Under the pieces are notes generated by a model. That model saw nothing but the letters and a program-made list of their open reading frames with translations, was not told the origin of the DNA and made no database searches. From Deltaproteobacteria bacterium (lineage in GTDB: Bacteria > Desulfobacterota_C > Deferrisomatia > Deferrisomatales > JACRMM01), in contig JACRCS010000361.1 in NCBI GenBank assembly GCA_016218905.1, forward strand, positions 1-14,925: a DNA stretch of 14,925 bases, written 5' to 3'. A program made the translations under genes and the position numbers. Positions 1 through 7,370 of the stretch are shown piece after piece (within the stretch, counting starts at the first letter, position 1; each line of letters starts with the position of its first letter).

Positions 1-117
1 CAACATGGACGATCGGAAGTAACCCGCGATCCGGTCGTAGGCCTGGGCGCCGGTCAGCCTCGCTGTGAGAAAGGACTGGTCCAGGCGCTGCCGGCGGGAA
101 GAGAAGCGTTGGATCAC
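1..117 (-). CDS. N-terminus of a probable PLD-like / helicase defence protein (partial, runs off left edge)
   Basis: Only the first 39 codons are in the window. They begin with GTG at 117-115, and the GTGA overlaps the stop codon of the PIN toxin gene by 4 nt, so translation is probably coupled. The peptide contains LDQSFLTARLTGAQAYDRIA followed by GYFRSSML. This resembles the N-terminus of proteins carrying a phospholipase D-like domain ahead of a helicase-type ATPase, where an 'L.GA..YDRIAGYF.SS' stretch opens the PLD-like fold. Those proteins occur in restriction and phage-defence loci. The open frame, the coupling and the motif are seen directly. The PLD/helicase assignment rests on memory of that family from 39 residues only. 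It could be a stand-alone PLD nuclease. No catalytic HxK motif is in view. Confidence 0.6.
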   Translation of the reverse strand, partial: MIQRFSSRRQRLDQSFLTARLTGAQAYDRIAGYFRSSML

Positions 118-533
118 TGCGATTTCCAGGCCCCGCAGACAAGCTTGTCGAAGAGTGCCACGGAGAGAATCGTCGTCTTCATCAGCTTCTGGGCGTGCTC
201 AAAGTCCCGATCGCCAGTGATGAAGTAGTCCGCGGCGGCGGAGACCGCGCAGGCGAGGAACTTGGCATCCTTCCTGTCGCGCGGGAAGTCCACGCTCACT
301 GCGACGTCCACGACAACGGCCACGCGGTCGAGCAGCGAGTACCATCGCTGGAGGAGGTCCGCCGGCAGTCCGAACTTCGGCCGGGCCAGCACGTCTCGAT
401 ACTCCTCGAGAATCTCCCGCGAGACGACCCAGTCGAAATCGGGGTGCTCAACGACGAACAGGGTCACCCGCTCGGGCGCCTTGTCTCGTAGTGCGGCCGA
501 GACGAGCACGTTGGTGTCGATGGCGACCTTCAT
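114..533 (-). CDS. PIN-domain ribonuclease toxin of a type II toxin-antitoxin pair
   Basis: A 139-residue protein, the normal size for a single PIN domain. It opens with MKVAIDTNVLVSA, in which Asp6 is the first catalytic acid. SREILEEY at 38-45 supplies central Glu residues, DRKDAKFLACA at 86-96 supplies further Asp, and YFITGDRDF at 103-111 carries the terminal acids (Asp108, Asp110). Proteins of this family are Mg-dependent ribonucleases held inactive by a cognate antitoxin; the RNA target cannot be told from sequence. The ATG overlaps the antitoxin stop codon (ATGA, 530-533), the usual antitoxin-first order. The stop overlaps the GTG of the next gene. All acidic positions appear intact, so the toxin is probably active. 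Confidence 0.9.
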   Translation of the reverse strand: MKVAIDTNVLVSAALRDKAPERVTLFVVEHPDFDWVVSREILEEYRDVLARPKFGLPADLLQRWYSLLDRVAVVVDVAVSVDFPRDRKDAKFLACAVSAAADYFITGDRDFEHAQKLMKTTILSVALFDKLVCGAWKSQ

Positions 534-769
534 CGCCCGGCCCGGTAGGCTACCACCTCCTCGGCGATCTCCTCGTCGCTGATGTCGCGGGCCGCCGGCA
601 GCGCCTGGGTGGCCTGGAGAAGCCCCCGCAGGTCCTCCGCAGCGGACCGGGGTTCGTCTTCTTCGGCGAGCATCACGACCTCCACCCGCTGCCCCCGGCG
701 GAATGGAAGTCCCGAGAGCACGACCCGGTCCGGGTCCTCGACCGTTACGATCTTCTTGTAGGCGAGCAT
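530..769 (-). CDS. Antitoxin partner of the PIN toxin
   Basis: A 79-residue acidic protein. Its N-terminal half (AYKKIVTVEDPDRVVLSGLP, then FRRGQRVEVVMLAEE) looks like a small beta-rich DNA-binding or dimerisation segment. The C-terminal half (LRGLLQATQALP, then ISDEEIAEEVVAYRAGR) is the helical tail typical of a widespread family of small antitoxins encoded just upstream of PIN toxins; the tail is expected to wrap and neutralise the toxin. A longer frame could begin with TTG at 802, but the ATG at 769 is preferred because it follows a strong purine-rich ribosome binding site (GAGAGGAGAAGGAGC directly before ATG). Such antitoxins commonly autorepress their operon. Here the pair sits inside a longer leftward gene string. 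Confidence 0.85.
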   Translation of the reverse strand: MLAYKKIVTVEDPDRVVLSGLPFRRGQRVEVVMLAEEDEPRSAAEDLRGLLQATQALPAARDISDEEIAEEVVAYRAGR

Positions 770-798
770 GCTCCTTCTCCTCTCATCGAAGGTGAGGC

Positions 799-1100
799 TC
801 AACGCGTTGCCTCTTCCCTCTGGCCGGTCTCCCGCGTCCTGGCCAGCAGCACAGCGGAGGTTCCGTCCTTCTTCTTCCGCGCCGGCACCCGGAGTCCCCT
901 GCGGCCGAGGTCGAGGGGGAGCTGGGTCATGGGGGGTAGCGCGTACCGCGCTCCCCGGCGCTCCCCGGTCTGGACCACCTTACCAGACTCTTCCAGCTCC
1001 CGGATGGCCCAGATCCACTCGGGGGGGTGAGGTGCAGGGTGTCGCAGAGCTCGGCGCGGGAATGGGCGTCGCGATCAAGGTCCTCCCGAGCAGGGCTCAT
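799..1100 (-). pseudogene. Winged-helix protein gene broken by a 1-nt frameshift (wHTH copy A)
   Basis: Begins with ATG at 1100 after AGGAGG and overlaps the preceding stop by one base (TGATG). The frame reads MSPAREDLDRDAHSRAELCD, then TLHLTP, then breaks at a run of seven C on the coding strand (G7 at 1021-1027). One base is missing there relative to copy B at 2201-2306. Restoring one base gives EWIWAIRELEESGKVVQTGE, then RRGARYALPP, then a basic tail to TGA at 801-799, about 100 aa in all. Read as written, it stops after about 57 residues near 930. The motif is a small winged helix with a recognition helix and a basic wing (GERRGARY). It could be a true mutation, a phase-variable homopolymer or a sequencing error. 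Confidence 0.6.
941..1061. repeat. Duplicated winged-helix DNA segment, copy A
   Basis: Over 957-1061 this matches 2201-2306 in the same orientation with about 9 substitutions and one 1-nt gap in about 105 positions. The match continues more weakly to about 941. Both copies encode the core of the same winged-helix domain. Together they flank the DUF4062 and AAA_4 remnant genes as direct repeats. Confidence 0.75.
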
Positions 1101-1585
1101 CAAACCTCCTCGTTCCCACCCGAAGTCGCCCCCGTCACTCGTGACGTAGACGGTTTGCGGCCGCCTTGCGTCGGATGCGTGGGACTTTCGTCTGATTTAC
1201 GTCCGCTTTGCGTCTGACCATCGGACGAAAGAATCGCCTGGAGTCGCGGTTCGGCCACGTATCGCGAGGCGCGACCGGCGCCCGTAACGCGGACATAGCC
1301 CTGCGCGATGAGGTCGTTCAGGTCCCGCCAGGCCGTGTCTTTGGCAATACCCAACGCCTGGACGCAAGCTGCGCTCGTCACGAAGTCAGCCTCCAAGACT
1401 TGGCGAAGGATCTGCTTCTGCCGATCCGTAACGGGCTCACGCTGCAACGGATCCTGGTGCCTGGGGGCCCCTTCGGGGCGCTCAACCGCCGCAGAGCGGC
1501 GCCCGGGCAGCGTCACGGTGAACTCATCCTCGACCAAGGCGAAACGCGGGACGTCGAGGCCCTGGCCCATCATGGCTTCCCGCAT
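1100..1585 (-). pseudogene. C-terminal remnant of an AAA_4 (COG2865-type) ATP-binding transcriptional regulator
   Basis: The frame reads back to the stop at 1607 as RGSGIRRM and continues MREAMMGQGLDVPRF, then EDEFTVTLPGR. This matches the end of the divergent AAA_4/HATPase-like domain of COG2865 (AlbA_2-containing) proteins, where 'GxGIRRM' closes the ATP-binding fold. A linker and a winged helix follow: TDRQKQILRQVLEADFVTS, then LGIAKDTAWRDLNDLI, then GYVRVTGAGRASRYV. The last 35 residues are Gln/Ser/Thr/Arg-rich with a loosely repeating pattern (QTQSGRKSDES, then PTQGGRKPSTS). The AlbA_2 DNA-binding domain and most of the ATP-binding domain are absent. The DUF4062 frame just upstream is the same reading frame, seven codons away, so the two are probably halves of one gene with an internal deletion. 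No good ribosome binding site is visible at 1585. Confidence 0.65.
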
Positions 1586-1606
1586 CCGACGAATGCCGCT
1601 GCCCCT

Positions 1607-2161
1607 CTACCCGAGGGAGCCGACCGGCTGGCGCTCAAAGCCGGACGCTGCCCGGCTGGTCTCGCGGGCCTGCACGTTTTGCTGCTGTGTCGGCTCCGTC
1701 TCGACGGTACGTTCCAGGTACTCGACCAGCCGCGCCCGCGCCTTGTGAAGGAGCTCGTTCGTCGAGGCGAATCGGCTGTAGGTGTGACCCGCCTTCCGCA
1801 CTTCCTCGAAGAAGGCGGTCTGCATCTCCTCGCGCTCGAACTGGCTGTCCCCCTTCACGCAGACCAGCATCGGAAGCCTGAGCTCCTGAGCGAGCCGGTA
1901 TTCTTGGTGCGGGGCAGACAGGCCGTCCGCCTGCGGGTCCCCATACTCCCGGCCCATCACCAGGAGGTACACGTGGCAGCTTCGCAGCAGGTCGAGGTAG
2001 GCCCGCTTGTTGGGGCGCAGCGGCGCCGGATACTCCTCGAACAGGCGCGGAACGGTGCTGGAAGAGAGGAACGGATCGGTCGCGAGCATCCCGCCCAGGG
2101 AGGCGCGCTCCTCACGAAGCTCCTTCTGGACCGAGCTGATGAAGACCTTCAGGCGGATCAT
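1607..2161 (-). CDS. DUF4062 domain protein (probable N-terminal half of a broken DUF4062-AAA_4 protein)
   Basis: 184 residues starting MIRLKVFISSVQKELREERA, the hallmark opening of DUF4062, a Rossmann-like/TIR-like domain found in STAND and other defence-associated proteins. Further conserved-looking blocks are CHVYLLVMGREYG, APHQEYRLAQELRLPMLVCV and EREEMQTAFFEEVRKAGHTY. The ATG at 2161 is preferred over an upstream in-frame start at 2200 because GGGAGG lies 7 nt before it and only 4 nt separate it from the preceding stop. After about residue 165 the sequence (SRAASGFERQPVGSLG) ends at TAG, and seven codons later the same frame encodes the AAA_4 C-terminus. Family members often carry DUF4062 followed by an ATP-binding domain, so roughly 200-300 residues seem to be missing. 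It may survive as a stand-alone domain. Confidence 0.75.
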   Translation of the reverse strand: MIRLKVFISSVQKELREERASLGGMLATDPFLSSSTVPRLFEEYPAPLRPNKRAYLDLLRSCHVYLLVMGREYGDPQADGLSAPHQEYRLAQELRLPMLVCVKGDSQFEREEMQTAFFEEVRKAGHTYSRFASTNELLHKARARLVEYLERTVETEPTQQQNVQARETSRAASGFERQPVGSLG

Positions 2162-2184
2162 CGACTCACCTCCCGCCCGCCAGA

Positions 2185-2306
2185 GCGTACCGTGCCCCAC
2201 GGCGCTCCCCGGTCTGGACCACCTTACCGGACTCCTTCAGCTCCCGAATGGCCCAGGTCCACTCGGCGGGGGTGAGGCGCAAGGCGTCGCAGAGCTCGGC
2301 GCGGGA
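2185..2306. repeat. Duplicated winged-helix DNA segment, copy B
   Basis: Direct-repeat partner of 941-1061, about 90 % identical over 2201-2306 against 957-1061. This copy keeps the full reading frame (GGCGGGGG where copy A has G7). Confidence 0.75.
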
Positions 2307-2412
2307 GAAGGCGCGGTCGGGCTCCATGTGGGAGAGGATCGTCTGTGGGATGTGGCGGGGCGCGTGCCGATCCCGTGGGAGCGCCGCCCGCGGCGCGGCC
2401 CTGGCCGCACTC

Positions 2413-2434
2413 GTAGGTCGGGGCTCGCCCCGAC
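2413..2434. repeat. REP-like palindrome, single hairpin
   Basis: GTAG followed by a perfect 8-bp inverted repeat: GTCGGGGC (2417-2424), loop TC, GCCCCGAC (2427-2434). A second 7-bp inverted repeat, CGACGGA (2431-2437) and TCCGTCG (2449-2455), overlaps its right side. The GTAGG opening is shared with the larger element at 2483. It lies inside the fused hsdS/winged-helix frame. Confidence 0.6.
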
Positions 2435-2482
2435 GGACCGGCTCTTCTTCCGTCGGATAGACCACCGGCCGGGCGCCTCCCT

Positions 2483-2575
2483 GTAGGAGCGCCCTCCCGG
2501 GCGCGAACTGCCCCGAAGGGGCACCATCCGGGTCCGGCCTCGCGGCCGGAATCGCGCCCCGGAGGGCGCTCCTAC
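2483..2575. repeat. Bipartite REP-like element (two REPs head to head, BIME/REPIN-like)
   Basis: Two 24-nt arms face each other: 2483-2506 (GTAGGAGCGCCC, then TCCCGGGCGCGA) and 2552-2575. The second is the reverse complement of the first with one mismatch. The 45-nt spacer holds two more perfect hairpins: TGCCCC-GAA-GGGGCA at 2509-2523 and TCCGGCC-TCGC-GGCCGGA at 2533-2550. GTAGGAGC-type REP units are known as non-autonomous repeats mobilised by RAYT (TnpA-REP) transposases. No RAYT gene is in the window. The element interrupts the expected end of hsdS without breaking the reading frame. Confidence 0.75.
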
Positions 2576-2931
2576 CTTCGGACCCACCCTCATTCAGGTA
2601 CGCCAGTGCCGCCGCCTCGCTCTCCTCGATGGCGATCTCCACGGCGCGCTTGGCGCGGTCCAAGAGGATGTGGGCTTGCTTGCGGCAAGACAACGCTACA
2701 TCGACCTTTCCGGCGATCTCGTCCTGATGGGTGACGACTGCGTCGGGGACGCGGAGATTCAAGAGCTCATCCTCGTGAAAGCGAGGGTGGTTCGACCCGT
2801 CCTGCGACCACTTGAGCACGGTTTGAGGTAGAGGCGACCGGAGATAGACAAGCATGGCCTCAACTCGAACGCTCTTCTTTCTTGGCCGCAGGACGATGAA
2901 CTCCGTTGACCCCACCATGGGAAGATGACCT

Positions 2932-3123
2932 TCAGAGGGCACCACGGCGATCTAAATGGTTTCCGTCGGAGAGCTTCACCGCCTGATTGAGCGACTCGGT
3001 CCTCACCTGATCTAGTAGCTGCCGCGAATGGAGGTACTCCGGCCGAAAGAACTCGGCGTCCAACCGAAGCGTTCTCTCCAGGTCAGACAGCTTGCTCTCC
3101 GTAACCTCCAGCCCCTCCAACAA
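2932..3123 (-). pseudogene. hsdS: N-terminal fragment of specificity subunit HsdS
   Basis: Reads LLEGLEVTESKLSDLERTLR, then LDAEFFRPEYL, then AVKLSDGNHL, a typical start of the first target-recognition domain of type I-like S subunits. After SDGNHL the frame runs into stop TGA at 2932. The sequence then matches, in another frame, the far end of a recognition domain, so nearly all of the recognition region is missing. The conserved stretch extends upstream of the TTG at 3123 as FDEARYRA in the same frame to at least 3147, overlapping the hsdM end. No ATG or GTG is available in that frame back to a stop in hsdM. How translation enters this frame is therefore open: TTG initiation, a lost start codon, or frameshifting from hsdM. 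Confidence 0.65.
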
Positions 3124-3152
3124 CGCCCGGTACCGGGCCTCGTCGAAGGGGC

Positions 3153-5174
3153 CTAGCCGAAAAAACTTAGCTTCTCCTTCCTGGCGAACTCCGCGAAGGC
3201 CTCGGCAATGCCGTCCTGTGTGAGCCCATCATGGTTGAAGAGGTCGTGTTGGACGACCCAGTGGCCGTGGGTGTCGCGCAAGGCCTTCCCGTCCTTGTCC
3301 TTGGCGATGATCTTGTCGCCCGACGAGTCTTTCGACGGCAGGCGCTGGGTAGCGAAGAAGATGTTGTAGTCCTCGACCCGGGGGCACAGGGGCCCGGCGC
3401 CGGGGTCGTCGTTCCACTTCTGCACGAAGAGCGCACTCGTCTTCGTTCCGGTGTGGGGCTTAAACGTGTTGGGGTGCAGGCCCACCACCGCGAGGATGCG
3501 GCAGTGCTCCGCGATGAACTCGCGCACGCGCTTGTCCGAGGCGTCGTTGAATCGGCCCTGGGGCAGCACGATCGCCATGCGGCCGCCGGGGCGCAGGAAG
3601 TCGAGGTTTCGCTCGATGAAGAGCAGGTCGCGGCCCACCTTGCTCTCGGCCTTGCCGTTGGTCTTGTGACCGAGCTCGTAGAGGGAGAGCAGGTCGGACT
3701 GCTTGATGTCGCCCGCGAAGGGCGGATTGGCCATGAGCACGTCGAACCCGAAGCGTCGGTAGTCCGTCCCCTCCGGGTCGGGCAGAAGCTCGGTGAGCTT
3801 GTTCCAGCCCGGGAGGTACGTCTTCTGCCAGGGGCGCTCCTTGACGGTTTCGTCCCACTTCTTCCAATCGAGCGTGTTCAAGTGAAGGACGTTGGTCTGG
3901 CCGTCGCCGGCGATGAGGTTCAGGCACCGAGCCACCCGCACCGACTTCTCGTCGAAGTCGATGGCGAAGACCTTCTCGTTCACGTAGTCGATGCAGCGCG
4001 GGGGCTTCTTCTCCACGGTGAAGAGGTGCGACGCCGCCAGCCCTTCGTCCCGCAGGATGTCGTGCCAGACCTTGAAAACGGCGTGCACCGTGAACCCCGC
4101 CGACCCGCAGGCCGGGTCGATCAGCGTCTCGTGCTCCTGGGGGTTGAGCATCTGGACGCACATGTCGATGACCCACCGGGGCGTGAAGTACTGGCCCTTT
4201 TCGCCCTTGGACGACTGGTTGACGAGGTACTCGAAGGCCTCGTCGATGACGTCGAGGTTCGAGTTGAAGAGCTTGTATTTCTCCAGCGAGCCCACGCACA
4301 CCTGAAGATGGTCGGGCGTGAGCTTGATCCGCTCGTCAGCGGGAAAGACGCCTCCCCACTTCTTGCGGGTCTCGGCGAAGAGGTTCTGGATGCGGTCGCG
4401 CAGCTCCGAGGCGGTATTGGTGTTGCGGAACCGGAGCTGCTTGGTGCGACCGGAGTAGGCCGAGAGCTCGTCGTAGAGCTTGGTGAAGACGAGCTTGAAG
4501 ACCTCTTCGAACACGTCCACCCCGGCGTTCGCCAGCACCTCGTCCTCCATGTCGAGGATGAGGTCCTTGAGCGACTTGGCGCGGGTGCCCTCCTCTTCCC
4601 GGTCCTTCTCGAACTGAAGGAGGTTGTCCAGCGTCCATGGCTTCTCGGCCACCTCCTCGATGGTCTGGCCCACCGCGGGGACGTCGGGGATTTCGACGAA
4701 GTAGTTCGGGTTCTTGCGGTGCCAGGCGGTGAAACGCGTGCCGTCGGACCACAGCGCCAGCGGCGCGCCGGTGGCGTGGCAGTAGCTCTTGAGCTGCTCC
4801 TTGCCCTCCTTCTCCTTGAGCTTCTTCACCTCGACGACGAGGTATGGAACGTTCGGCCGGTCCTTGTCCCAAACCACGATGTCGGTGCGCTTGCTCGTGT
4901 CGCGGCCGAAGGTGATGGGCACCTCAACGGCGACGCGAGACGCCGGGTAGCCGTAATGCTCGGAGAGCCTACGCAGCCAGAGCTGCCGGACCACCTCCTC
5001 CGGTTTGGCCTGCTTCTCCTTGCCGGTTGCGCGGCACGGGAGGTAGGGCTTGCCACCCCGGTCGGTCAGGGCGCCTTCGAGCTCTTGAATGGCCGCTGGG
5101 CCGAACATGGCCAAGTGCTCGGGCGCGTCGGCGTCTTGGTAGATCGTGGCGAAGGTGTGCTTGTGTTGGGGCAT
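3153..5174 (-). CDS. hsdM: HsdM-like N6-adenine DNA methyltransferase with N-terminal HsdR_N-like nuclease domain
   Basis: A 673-residue protein with two parts. Residues about 55-165 resemble the HsdR N-terminal PD-(D/E)xK domain: TDIVVW (Asp98) and YLVVEVKKLK (Glu115, Lys117), the expected D...ExK catalytic pattern. Residues about 215-590 are an N6-adenine methyltransferase: KGQYFTPRWV (326-335), SAM-binding DPACGSAGF (353-361), and catalytic NPPF (483-486) within FDVLMANPPFAGD. Nuclease plus methylase in one chain beside an S subunit recalls BcgI-like type IIB enzymes, more than classical type I with a separate HsdR. The frame is open back to 5420, but the start at 5174 (MPQHKHTF) is chosen because the upstream 82 residues are low complexity and overlap the previous gene. 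All catalytic motifs are intact although the partner hsdS is broken, so the enzyme may be an orphan. Confidence 0.9.
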   Translation of the reverse strand: MPQHKHTFATIYQDADAPEHLAMFGPAAIQELEGALTDRGGKPYLPCRATGKEKQAKPEEVVRQLWLRRLSEHYGYPASRVAVEVPITFGRDTSKRTDIVVWDKDRPNVPYLVVEVKKLKEKEGKEQLKSYCHATGAPLALWSDGTRFTAWHRKNPNYFVEIPDVPAVGQTIEEVAEKPWTLDNLLQFEKDREEEGTRAKSLKDLILDMEDEVLANAGVDVFEEVFKLVFTKLYDELSAYSGRTKQLRFRNTNTASELRDRIQNLFAETRKKWGGVFPADERIKLTPDHLQVCVGSLEKYKLFNSNLDVIDEAFEYLVNQSSKGEKGQYFTPRWVIDMCVQMLNPQEHETLIDPACGSAGFTVHAVFKVWHDILRDEGLAASHLFTVEKKPPRCIDYVNEKVFAIDFDEKSVRVARCLNLIAGDGQTNVLHLNTLDWKKWDETVKERPWQKTYLPGWNKLTELLPDPEGTDYRRFGFDVLMANPPFAGDIKQSDLLSLYELGHKTNGKAESKVGRDLLFIERNLDFLRPGGRMAIVLPQGRFNDASDKRVREFIAEHCRILAVVGLHPNTFKPHTGTKTSALFVQKWNDDPGAGPLCPRVEDYNIFFATQRLPSKDSSGDKIIAKDKDGKALRDTHGHWVVQHDLFNHDGLTQDGIAEAFAEFARKEKLSFFG
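3159..3179 (-). promoter_or_regulatory. Candidate -1 ribosomal frameshift signal at the hsdM-hsdS junction
   Basis: On the minus strand AAGGAG (3179-3174) is followed after 8 nt by T TTT TTC (3165-3159). The heptamer is phased in the hsdM frame as AGT TTT TTC GGC TAG. A -1 slip would bypass the hsdM stop and continue CGG CTA GGC CCC TTC GAC GAG into the hsdS frame (FDEARYRALLEGLEV). This layout resembles the bacterial dnaX signal, an internal SD upstream of a slippery heptamer. A palindrome CCCGGTACCGGG lies downstream and could form a weak stem. The sequence is seen; function is inferred. The alternative is chance plus a lost hsdS start codon. Confidence 0.35.
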
Positions 5175-5304
5175 GCGGGCTCCGGGCCCCGGGGCGGGGC
5201 CGGCTGGCGTTGACTCACGATCGGCCTTTGGTACTTCACGGAGGAGGGGAAAGCAAGAAGAACAGACGGAGGAAGGACAGAAGAGGCACGGTCTCCGTTC
5301 GAGC
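5175..5304. other. Intergenic spacer before hsdM, with a purine-rich tract
   Basis: 130 nt separate the end of the chaperone operon from the hsdM start. The plus strand at 5240-5286 is purine-rich, with four C and no T in 47 nt. The part next to hsdM is G/C blocks, including the palindrome GCCCCGGGGC at 5186-5195. No convincing -35/-10 pair or intrinsic terminator is visible for either neighbour, and only a weak GGAG precedes the hsdM ATG. Read-through from the chaperone operon is possible. Confidence 0.5.
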
Positions 5305-5595
5305 TCACCCTCGCCGCGCCAGCCAGCGCCGGTAGGCATCGTCGGGCCGGCCGGTGCGGAAGAGGAGGAGGAGCTCGAGCTCCTCGCCCTCCGCGGTGCG
5401 GCGCAGGGCCTGGGCGCCACGGGCGAGGTCGAACGCCCGGGCCAGGTCTCCGGCCCGGCAGGCGCTCCGGGCGCGGGCGAGGAGCCGGGCGGTGCCTCTT
5501 CGGAGCTCGAAGAGGGCCGTCAGGTCGGCCTTGCACCGGTAGCAGGAGGGCTCCTCCCGAAAGGGTGCGTTGCAGACGGGGCAGACGTCGGCCAC
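5305..5595 (-). CDS. Small zinc-ribbon protein, last gene of the Hsp70 operon
   Basis: 96 residues with GTG start 4 nt after the dnaK stop, so co-translated. The N-terminus MADVCPVCNAPF...SCYRCKADL has four cysteines (5, 8, 18, 21) in two CxxC knuckles, predicted to bind zinc. The rest (residues 25-96) is Arg/Ala/Leu-rich and helical, with a TPR-like flavour (ARSACRAGDLARAFDLARGA, then TGRPDDAYRRWLARRG). The function is not recognised. Co-occurrence with a DnaK/GrpE/J-protein set suggests a client adaptor or cofactor for that chaperone. The zinc ribbon could instead bind nucleic acid. The gene is clearly coding by codon bias and spacing, but its role is inference. Confidence 0.8.
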   Translation of the reverse strand: MADVCPVCNAPFREEPSCYRCKADLTALFELRRGTARLLARARSACRAGDLARAFDLARGAQALRRTAEGEELELLLLFRTGRPDDAYRRWLARRG

Positions 5596-5599
5596 GGGC

Positions 5600-7366
<1,767 letters not shown>

Positions 7367-7370
7367 GGAC

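Larger units (their letters stand above)
2166..2945 (-). pseudogene. hsdS: C-terminal part of type I-like specificity subunit HsdS, read through REP elements into a winged-helix domain
   Basis: The frame upstream of the first start (GTG at 2945) is blocked by TAG. It opens IAVVPSEGHLPMVGSTEFIV, the distal part of a target-recognition domain. The usual HsdS ending follows: ...DGSNHPRFHEDELLNLRVPD, then HQDEIAGKVDVAL and a coiled coil (KQAHILLDRAKRAVEIAIEE). HsdS should end near YLNEGG (about 2590). Instead the frame runs through REP-like palindromes (2413-2575) as low-complexity Pro/Arg/Ala sequence and then encodes a winged helix (2327-2166: FSRAELCDALRLTP, then EWTWAIRELKESGKVVQTGE, then RRGARYALAGGR). 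That domain is wHTH copy B. The winged helix might be translated separately from ATG 2327, but no Shine-Dalgarno sequence precedes it. The next gene starts 4 nt after the stop. Confidence 0.7.

Noticed and set aside
1208..2275. 355-codon plus-strand ORF across the DUF4062 region
   Set aside because: The opposite strand encodes recognisable DUF4062 and AAA_4/winged-helix sequence. The plus frame has no domain.
2417..2575. A CRISPR array or tRNA explanation for the dense hairpins
   Set aside because: There are no regularly spaced direct repeats, and no cloverleaf or CCA end. The inverted arms fit REP-like elements.
3231..5213. 660-codon plus-strand ORF opposite hsdM
   Set aside because: It mirrors the methylase gene, has no recognisable motif and is Val/Leu/Glu-rich in the manner of GC-rich antisense frames.
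5175..5420. Upstream extension of the hsdM frame (82 residues to 5420)
   Set aside because: It is Ser/Pro/Arg low-complexity sequence overlapping the zinc-ribbon gene. The methylase family N-terminus fits the ATG at 5174.
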